This document shows positions 58,339-64,000 of a stretch of 64,000 nucleotides of DNA, in pieces. Position numbers and translations under genes: made by a program. The notes below the pieces were generated by a model. That model made no database searches. It saw nothing but the letters and a program-made list of their open reading frames with translations, and was not told the DNA's origin. The stretch lies in the NCBI GenBank assembly GCA_016713245.1, contig JADJPM010000001.1:930001-994000 (forward strand). Direction: 5' to 3'. The DNA is from Verrucomicrobiaceae bacterium. GTDB lineage: Bacteria; Verrucomicrobiota; Verrucomicrobiia; Verrucomicrobiales; Verrucomicrobiaceae. Position 1 is the stretch's first letter. The number at the start of each line of letters is the position of its first letter.

Positions 58339-58366
58339 CATTTCTCGACGACACGCCATTCTTGTC

Positions 58367-58834
58367 ATGCCCGCCGAAATCGAACGCAAATTCCTCCTCG
58401 CCTCCGAGGGCTGGCGCAACGCGATCACCCAAAGCCTCCGCATCACCCAGGGCTACCTCTCGCGTGATCCCGAGCGCACCGTGCGGGTGCGCATCAGTGG
58501 CGAACAGGCCTGGATGACCATCAAAGGCAAAACCGAGGGCATTTCGCGATCCGAGATCGAGTTCCCCCTGCCGGTCGAAACGGCGCAGGAACTCATCCCG
58601 CTCTGTTTTCACCCCTTGATCGACAAAACCCGCCACATCGTGCTCCACGACGGCTCCCGCTGGGAAATCGACGAATTCCACGGCGCCAACGCCGGCCTCA
58701 TCATCGCCGAAATCGAGCTTCCATCGGAAGAAACGGCCTTCGCTCGGCCTGCGTGGCTCGGTGACGAGGTCTCCCACGATTTTCGCTACACGAACGCCAG
58801 TTTGTCCGAGAGGCCGTTTAGTCAGTGGGGGTGA
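58367..58834 (+). CDS. CYTH-domain protein (triphosphate tunnel enzyme)
   Basis: The 155-aa protein starts MPAEIERKFLL, containing the ExExK signature of the CYTH superfamily (adenylate cyclase CyaB, thiamine triphosphatase, inorganic triphosphatase). Further tunnel strands are visible: RTVRVRISGEQAWMTIKG, EIEFPLPVETAQEL and WEIDEFHGANAGLIIAEIEL. Small bacterial members of this length usually hydrolyse inorganic tripolyphosphate; the substrate here is unproven. It is monocistronic, flanked by a terminator upstream and the 150-bp palindromic element downstream. Confidence 0.88.
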   Translation: MPAEIERKFLLASEGWRNAITQSLRITQGYLSRDPERTVRVRISGEQAWMTIKGKTEGISRSEIEFPLPVETAQELIPLCFHPLIDKTRHIVLHDGSRWEIDEFHGANAGLIIAEIELPSEETAFARPAWLGDEVSHDFRYTNASLSERPFSQWG

Positions 58835-58848
58835 CTATACTCGCGACA

Positions 58849-58998
58849 GCGTCGTGGAGTGCGGTGGCAGAGATGCAAGGGCACCTTGCATCGGCGACAC
58901 CGCTGTCGAGCGCAGGAACAACGTGATGAGGCCAGAGAACGCCGTCCGCCAGACGACAGCGGTGTCGCGCCAAGGCTTGCCACCGCACTCCACGACGC
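58849..58998. repeat. 150-bp nested palindromic element
   Basis: Outer arms of 21 bp (58849-58869 and 58978-58998, GCGTCGTGGAGTGC.. and its exact complement) enclose a 9-bp hairpin (GATGCAAGG/CCTTGCATC, 58872-58892) and a 15-bp inverted repeat (58894-58908 and 58954-58968, GCGACACCGCTGTCG). All stems are perfect. It could be a MITE-like or REP-like element, or a structured RNA. It lies between the convergent CYTH and uvrA-type genes, and no coding potential is seen in it. Confidence 0.8.
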
Positions 58999-59080
58999 TG
59001 GCGCGGCTAGGAATGCTCCATCGGCTCCATAGAATGCACCGCTTTGCGAGGCGTTGTTCGAGCTACTTCAAGGCCATGCC

Positions 59081-59806
59081 TCAATCAATCACATAGACGA
59101 CCCAGCGTTTGCGTTCGTTGTCAGCGAGGAGGAGGCATTGCAGACAACTATTCCCCAGTGGGCCTGGAACTGGTTCCACCACGTTCCCCCATCTAAATAT
59201 GAGATCCGGCTTCCAAGGAGGATCAGCTACAAAGTGCTTCTTGATACGGTTTCGGATTTGCTCCGTGATACAATTCAAATCGCGCTCGCCACCAGCCATC
59301 CATCCACGCTCAGCGATGAAACGATCAAAATCATCAGGTGTCCCCTCGATAAGCCAGAGATGTCTTCGGTCAGCTAAGCCAAAACCATGCTGGGCTAGAA
59401 TCAGCTTGGCTTCAGGTGGTATTGAGCCACCGACACTTTGTTCAAGATGGCTTCGTTCGTGTTCAAAGCTCGATGAGTAGAGAAGACGTTGTGACTGGAT
59501 CACGAATACCGTCAATCCAGGCAGAGATATAACGAAGGTCTTCCAGCACGGTAGGAGCTTAAACCAGCGAAGAGCCAAGTGTAGAATGACTTGTGCAGGT
59601 AAGACGTAAATCACGAATACTGGGCCACCAAAAAATAACGCTGCGAAGAAAGCTGCCCCAATTCGCTGAACCGCTGAATCATCAAGAGTGTAGTGCAAAA
59701 ACATCCAAAGCCCCGTCACTCCAGTGCAGAGAAAGAAGCTTACGATGTAACTCATCCATACTCGCTCATACCATCGGAGCGTTGGTTTGGGTTGGTCATC
59801 AGTCAT
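59081..59806 (-). other. C-terminal membrane module fused in frame to UvrA
   Basis: From ATG 59806 (MTDDQPKPTLRWYERVWMSY) on, the frame encodes 241 aa unlike UvrA: about three membrane helices (SYIVSFFLCTGVTGLWMFL, FFAALFFGGPVFVIYVL, FVISLPGLTVFVIQ) and a soluble C-terminal domain ending in LLADNERKRWVVYVID. The usual UvrA end (about VSRTARFV) precedes it by only 13 codons. Base composition is visibly less GC-rich than the UvrA part. It may be an independent gene whose upstream neighbour lost its stop codon. Confidence 0.6.
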
Positions 59807-62800
59807 GCCGACATGATTTCGGATCGCCTCAGATTCAGCAATCACAAACCGCGCCGTCCTACTCACCTTGCTCTTCTTCACTTCCTCCGGCGTGCCAGCA
59901 GCGACGAGTTGGCCGCCTTCGAGGCCGGCTTCGGGGCCGATGTCGATGAGGTAGTCGGCTTCGGCGTAAACGTCGGGGTGGTGCTCGATGACGACGACGG
60001 TGTGGCCTTCATCGACGAGGCGGTGGAGGACGTCGATGAGACGGGCGACGTCGCGGATGTGGAGGCCGATGGTGGGCTCTTCGATGAGGTAGAGATTGCG
60101 CTTCCCGGCTTTGGTGATGCCTTTGAGCTGCTCCTTGATCGTTTTGCCGTCGCCGCTGCGGAGTTCGGTGACGAGTTTGATGCGTTGGGCCTCGCCGCCG
60201 CTGAGCGTGGGGCTGGGCTGGCCGAGTTGAAGATAGCCGAGGCCGGTGTCGGCGAGGAGTTTGAGTGGCCGCGCGATCTTTTGCACGGGCGCGAAGAACT
60301 CGGCGGCTTCGGTGATGCTCATGCGGAGCACGTCGCCGATGTGTTTGCCGTTGTATTCGATTTCGAGCGTGGCGGCGTTGAAGCGCAGGCCGTGGCAGGT
60401 TTCGCAATGCACACGCGTGGTGGGCAGGAAGGCCATCTCGACCTTGATCTCGCCATTGCCGCCGCAGGTCTCGCAGCGGCCGCCTTCGGTGTTGAAGGAG
60501 AATCGGCTGGCAGTGTAGCCGCGGGTTCTCGCGAGCGGCACCTGCGCAAAAAGAGCGCGGATGTCGTCGAGGATGCCGACATAGGTCGCGGGGCAGGAGC
60601 GGCTGGTTTTGCCGATGGGCGATTGATCGACTTCGTGGACGGTTTGGAGGTTTTCGAAGCCTGAAACGGTCTTCCAGGCCTTCGTGACCTTGATCTTGGC
60701 CTTGCTGATCTTTTCGCGCACGGCTGGTGACAACGCGCCGTGCATGAAGCTGCTCTTGCCGCTGCCGCTGACGCCGGTGAGCACGGTCAAACGACCGAGC
60801 GGGATGCTGACGTCGATGTTTTTGAGGTTGTTCGCGGTGGCGCCGGTGACGCGGAGCCAGCCGTCCTTCGACTTCGCGGATGGCAAAGGCCTGCGAGTGC
60901 CGCGTGAGGGATGTTTGAGCGGATGTTTGAGGCTTTGGCCGGTGATGCTCTGCTTCGACTTCAAGAGATGCGCCAGCGTGCCTTGCGCGACGACTTCGCC
61001 GCCGAATTTGCCCGCGCCGGGACCGAGGTCGAGGATGGTGTCGGCGCGTTTCATCGTCTCGTCATCGTGCTCGACGACGAGGAGGCTGTTTCCTTTGTCG
61101 CGGAGGGCGACGAGCGTGTTGAGGAGCTTTTCGTTGTCGCGCGGATGCAGGCCGATGGTGGGCTCGTCGAGCACGTAAAGCACGCCGCGGAGGTTGCTGC
61201 CGAGCTGCGCACTCAAACGAATGCGCTGCGCCTCACCGCCGCTGAGCGTGTCGGCGCTGCGGTTGAGCTGCAAGTAGCCGAGGCCGACCTCCTGCATGAA
61301 TTTGAGGCGCTGCGTGATCTCCGTGACGATGTCGCGCGCGATGATGGCTTCCGTGCCTTCGAATTTGAGCTTCGCGATGAGTTTCCCGGCCTCACCCGCG
61401 GTGAGCGAGGCGAAGTCCTGAATCGTGCTCTTTTGCAACTGCACGGCGCGGCCGATCTCGTTGATGCGGCTGCCGTTGCACGTCGGGCAGAGCTGACGTG
61501 GCGCGGCGTTTTCGTCGTCGTCGCTGTTGAAGCGGCGTTCTTCTTCCAACTCGGCTTCGAGCATGGAAACGTCGGCGTTGCGGTCGTTGAGATCGCGTTT
61601 TTGGCCGACGTAGCCAAAGCCACGGCAGTCTTTGCACCAGCCGTGCGGGCTGTTGAAGCTGAAGAGACGCGGATCGAGCTCTTCAAACGACAAACCGCAG
61701 CTCGGGCAGCTCATTTCGGTGCTGAGCACGTGCATCGTTTTGTCGGCGAGACGCAGCTTGATGGTGCCTTTGCCCATCTTGAGCGCCGATTCGATCCACG
61801 GGCGCAAGTTGTCGGCATTTTCGCCTTTTCCGACCTTCGCGATGACGGCGTCGATGCTGTGCTCTTTGAAGCGTTCGAGGCGTTTGAAGCCCATCGTCGG
61901 TTTGAACTCGCCATCGACCCAAAGTGTCTCGATGCCGTGTTTCGCGGCGTTTTCGGCCACGTCGGTGTGGAAGCCTTTTCGCGCCTTGATGAGCGGCGCA
62001 AGCAAATGGCCGCCGCTGGTGCGCAGGTGGCCCTGGATGGTTTTGAGAATGGCTTCCGCGCTTTGCTTTTTGACTGCCACGGCGCATTTCGGGCAATGCT
62101 GCGTGCCGAGCTTCGCGAAGAGCAGTCGCAGGAAGTGGTAGGTCTCCGTCACCGTCGCCACGGTCGATTTGCCGCCGCCGCGTGAGATGCGCTGTTCGAT
62201 GGCGACGGTGGGCGGCACGCCGGTGATGAGATCGACCTCCGGCTTCTCCATCTGCTCGACAAAGGTGCGTGCATAGACGGACATCGAGTCAAGGAAGCGG
62301 CGTTGGCCTTCCGCGAAGATGAGATCGAAGGCCAAAGATGACTTTCCTGATCCACTCAAGCCTGTCACCACCACGAACTCGTCGCGGGGAATGTCCAAGC
62401 TGATGTTCTTCAAGTTATGCTCGCGTGCGCCGCGGATGCTGATGCAGTTCGCGGAGGTTGGAGTCGAGCCTTTAGGCGATTTTGGAGTCTTCGAATCGGC
62501 TAAAGCCTTCACTCCAACAGACTTGAAGATCGCTTGGAGGTATTTGCCTGTGTGAGAGCAATCGCAGGCGGCGACGTCTTCGGGTGTCCCCGCGATGACC
62601 AAACTACCGCCACCCGCGCCGCCTTCGGGGCCGAGGTCGAGGACCCAGTCGGCGCATTTGATGACTTCCAGATTGTGTTCGATGACGACGAGGCTGTTGC
62701 CTTCATCGACGAGGCGCTGGAGGAGTTTGATGAGCAGCGCGATGTCGTCGAAGTGGAGGCCGGTGGTGGGTTCGTCGAGGAGGAGAAGGCTGCTTTTGCC

Positions 62801-64000
62801 GGGGGTTTGAGGCTCGAGGAGGTGACCGACGAGTTTGAGGCGCTGCGCTTCACCGCCACTGAGCGTGTTGAGCGGCTGGCCGAGGCGCAGGTAGCCGAGT
62901 CCGGCATCGATGACGAGCTGCAGGCTGCGATTGATCGCGGCGACGGCGCGATGCTCGATGCTGGCGAACCACGGCACGGCGTCCTCGATGGTCATGCTGA
63001 GCACGTCGTGGATGGATTTGCCATTGAGCAGGATTTTGAGCGCGTGCGGTTTGTAGCGCTTCCCTTCGCACTCGGGGCAGGTGACGAAGAGATCGCTGAG
63101 GAACTGCATCTCGATCTTTTCGAAACCGTTGCCCATGCAGCGCTCGCAGCGGCCCTCGCCGCTGTTGAAGCTGAAGAAGCCGGGCATGATGCCCTGCGTG
63201 GCTGCGTCGTCGCACGCGGCGAAGAGGGTGCGGATGTGATCAAACGCGCCCGTGAACACCGCCGGCGTCGAGCGAGGCGTGCGTGCGAGCGGTGATTGAT
63301 CGACCATCACCACGCTGCCGAGCTGCTCCCAGCCGCTGATGCTTCCCACGCGTCCGGGTTCGTCTTCGCAAACCTCGCCGCGGAGCTTTTGCAGGTTCCG
63401 GTAGAGCACGTCATGCACGAGCGTGGATTTGCCCGAGCCGCTGACGCCGGTGATGCAGACGAAGGCGTGCAGCGGGATGTCCGCGTCGAGCTTTCGGAGG
63501 TTGTTTTGGCGGGCGGAGCGGATCGCCAAGCATTTATGATTTACGATTTTTGATTTCTGATTTGATCGGTCGGATCGGACAGATGCTTTGGGCTGGAAGT
63601 GAGTGAGTGAAATACCGTTCTGCTTGGCGGTGGACTCAAAAAGGGCGCGTGGATACGGATGCGCGATGACGTCGATGGGGACGATGTTGTGGGCGTCGGC
63701 TTTGGAGAAATTCTCGGGGTTCGTGTCGCCCGTGAGCACGGAGTCCGAGGCGCGATACCAGAAGAACTTGTTGCTGTATTGGCTGAGCATCATGTCATCC
63801 GGCACACGCACGAAGCCGCATTGAGTCATGAAGGCGTTGACTTCGGCCTGGGTGGGACGGCCTTGATCCACAATCGCCTGCGATGTGACGATGGCTGGCA
63901 CAGCGTTTTTCACACGCTCGACGGCCACAAGCTGCATCGAGTCACCAAAGGCCCAGTTCTGGGTGCCGAGGCGAAGCAGATACTCGGAAGGAAGTGCGGG
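59081..64000 (-). CDS. uvrA: Composite UvrA-type protein: polyvalent-type N-domain, three UvrA ATPase halves, membrane tail (partial)
   Basis: The frame is open from the window edge to the stop at 59081 (at least 1639 codons). The visible N-terminal part (to about 63650) resembles the kinase-like domain of phage-type polyvalent proteins (SDSVLTGDTNPENFSKADAH, NIVPIDVI). It is joined through an AATCAGAAATC-rich stretch to UvrA modules in the order C-terminal half (Walker A TGVSGSGKST), N-terminal half (TGLSGSGKSSLAFD, CPSC and CPTC zinc motifs) and C-terminal half again (TGVSGSGKSS). Each has its LSGGEAQR signature and a DEPT or EEPT Walker B. UvrA loads UvrB in nucleotide excision repair; standard length is about 940 aa, but chlamydial UvrA is nearly double. 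If UvrA is separate, TTG 63529 is its only plausible nearby start. The last 241 aa are a distinct membrane protein. Confidence 0.85.
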   Translation of the reverse strand, partial: PALPSEYLLRLGTQNWAFGDSMQLVAVERVKNAVPAIVTSQAIVDQGRPTQAEVNAFMTQCGFVRVPDDMMLSQYSNKFFWYRASDSVLTGDTNPENFSKADAHNIVPIDVIAHPYPRALFESTAKQNGISLTHFQPKASVRSDRSNQKSKIVNHKCLAIRSARQNNLRKLDADIPLHAFVCITGVSGSGKSTLVHDVLYRNLQKLRGEVCEDEPGRVGSISGWEQLGSVVMVDQSPLARTPRSTPAVFTGAFDHIRTLFAACDDAATQGIMPGFFSFNSGEGRCERCMGNGFEKIEMQFLSDLFVTCPECEGKRYKPHALKILLNGKSIHDVLSMTIEDAVPWFASIEHRAVAAINRSLQLVIDAGLGYLRLGQPLNTLSGGEAQRLKLVGHLLEPQTPGKSSLLLLDEPTTGLHFDDIALLIKLLQRLVDEGNSLVVIEHNLEVIKCADWVLDLGPEGGAGGGSLVIAGTPEDVAACDCSHTGKYLQAIFKSVGVKALADSKTPKSPKGSTPTSANCISIRGAREHNLKNISLDIPRDEFVVVTGLSGSGKSSLAFDLIFAEGQRRFLDSMSVYARTFVEQMEKPEVDLITGVPPTVAIEQRISRGGGKSTVATVTETYHFLRLLFAKLGTQHCPKCAVAVKKQSAEAILKTIQGHLRTSGGHLLAPLIKARKGFHTDVAENAAKHGIETLWVDGEFKPTMGFKRLERFKEHSIDAVIAKVGKGENADNLRPWIESALKMGKGTIKLRLADKTMHVLSTEMSCPSCGLSFEELDPRLFSFNSPHGWCKDCRGFGYVGQKRDLNDRNADVSMLEAELEEERRFNSDDDENAAPRQLCPTCNGSRINEIGRAVQLQKSTIQDFASLTAGEAGKLIAKLKFEGTEAIIARDIVTEITQRLKFMQEVGLGYLQLNRSADTLSGGEAQRIRLSAQLGSNLRGVLYVLDEPTIGLHPRDNEKLLNTLVALRDKGNSLLVVEHDDETMKRADTILDLGPGAGKFGGEVVAQGTLAHLLKSKQSITGQSLKHPLKHPSRGTRRPLPSAKSKDGWLRVTGATANNLKNIDVSIPLGRLTVLTGVSGSGKSSFMHGALSPAVREKISKAKIKVTKAWKTVSGFENLQTVHEVDQSPIGKTSRSCPATYVGILDDIRALFAQVPLARTRGYTASRFSFNTEGGRCETCGGNGEIKVEMAFLPTTRVHCETCHGLRFNAATLEIEYNGKHIGDVLRMSITEAAEFFAPVQKIARPLKLLADTGLGYLQLGQPSPTLSGGEAQRIKLVTELRSGDGKTIKEQLKGITKAGKRNLYLIEEPTIGLHIRDVARLIDVLHRLVDEGHTVVVIEHHPDVYAEADYLIDIGPEAGLEGGQLVAAGTPEEVKKSKVSRTARFVIAESEAIRNHVGMTDDQPKPTLRWYERVWMSYIVSFFLCTGVTGLWMFLHYTLDDSAVQRIGAAFFAALFFGGPVFVIYVLPAQVILHLALRWFKLLPCWKTFVISLPGLTVFVIQSQRLLYSSSFEHERSHLEQSVGGSIPPEAKLILAQHGFGLADRRHLWLIEGTPDDFDRFIAERGWMAGGERDLNCITEQIRNRIKKHFVADPPWKPDLIFRWGNVVEPVPGPLGNSCLQCLLLADNERKRWVVYVID
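63536..63575. repeat. AATCAGAAATCAAAAATC-type A/T-rich stretch inside the uvrA frame
   Basis: ATTTATGATTTACGATTTTT followed by GATTTCTGATTTGATCGG is strikingly AT-rich and repetitive (GATTT words) against the GC-rich gene around it. It encodes the junction between the N-terminal polyvalent-type domain and the first UvrA module and looks like intergenic DNA read in frame. Confidence 0.55.

Noticed and set aside
1..64000. tRNA, rRNA and CRISPR arrays
   Set aside because: No tRNA-like T-loop/acceptor arrangement, rRNA block or regularly spaced direct repeats were noticed on reading. A covariance-model scan would be needed to exclude tRNAs fully.

Overview
The window is a GC-rich chromosomal segment that most likely comes from a verrucomicrobium close to Prosthecobacter/Verrucomicrobiaceae. 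This is inferred from gene content, because no rRNA or other phylogenetic marker was seen. The pointers are three secreted sulfatases, a planctomycete-type cytochrome c domain protein, an ECF sigma factor next to a Hanks-type kinase with a WD40-like sensor, a very long secreted protein with FG-GAP repeats and an LEYAFGGDP-type C-terminus, an over-long UvrA of the sort known in Chlamydiae, and many short palindromic intergenic repeats.

Layout. 1-9.7 kb: a partial dehydrogenase, a secreted esterase, an RfaE2-PurN fusion, a Gre-like factor, a toxin-antitoxin pair with a frameshifted toxin, a UvrD/PcrA-type helicase, a lipoprotein, a DUF2452 protein, the valine-pyruvate aminotransferase AvtA and a metallophosphoesterase. 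9.7-18.6 kb: a zinc-ribbon protein divergent from an M23 peptidase, an orphan membrane protein, RecD2, a cyclase-family hydrolase, a rhomboid-like protein lacking its catalytic residues, a XerC-type recombinase, an LptF/LptG permease and a secreted phosphoesterase. 18.6-29.4 kb: a signalling and surface locus on the minus strand, with a WD40 kinase, an ECF sigma factor, a 1742-aa secreted beta-propeller/FG-GAP protein, an NTF2-like lipoprotein and a secreted protein with six GFVFGTT repeats. The last three genes each carry the same 28-bp motif upstream of their start codons, which suggests one regulon. 29.5-31.7 kb: cytochrome oxidase assembly genes (heme O synthase, SCO, DUF420).

31.8-36.2 kb: a GT4 glycosyltransferase, RseP and two lipoproteins. 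36.2-43.4 kb: a probable catabolic island for sulfated or acidic sugars (two sulfatases, an MFS transporter, an SDR, an HpcH/HpaI aldolase and an RraA-family protein). 43.4-53.3 kb: an ArnC/ArnT-like glycosyltransferase pair, an outer-membrane lipoprotein-sorting protein, a third sulfatase with an unusual CSTTR motif, GalM, MurJ, exonuclease III and a lipoprotein. 53.3-54.1 kb: a degenerate patch with a gene fragment and an IS630 transposase relic. 54.1-58.8 kb: a His/Tyr-rich lipoprotein, a 2-hydroxyacid dehydrogenase, GlgC, a cytochrome-LRR protein, a secreted Bcp-type peroxiredoxin and a CYTH protein. 58.8-64 kb: a 150-bp nested palindrome, then a composite UvrA reading frame that runs off the window edge.

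No tRNA, rRNA, CRISPR array, prophage or intact insertion sequence was recognised.
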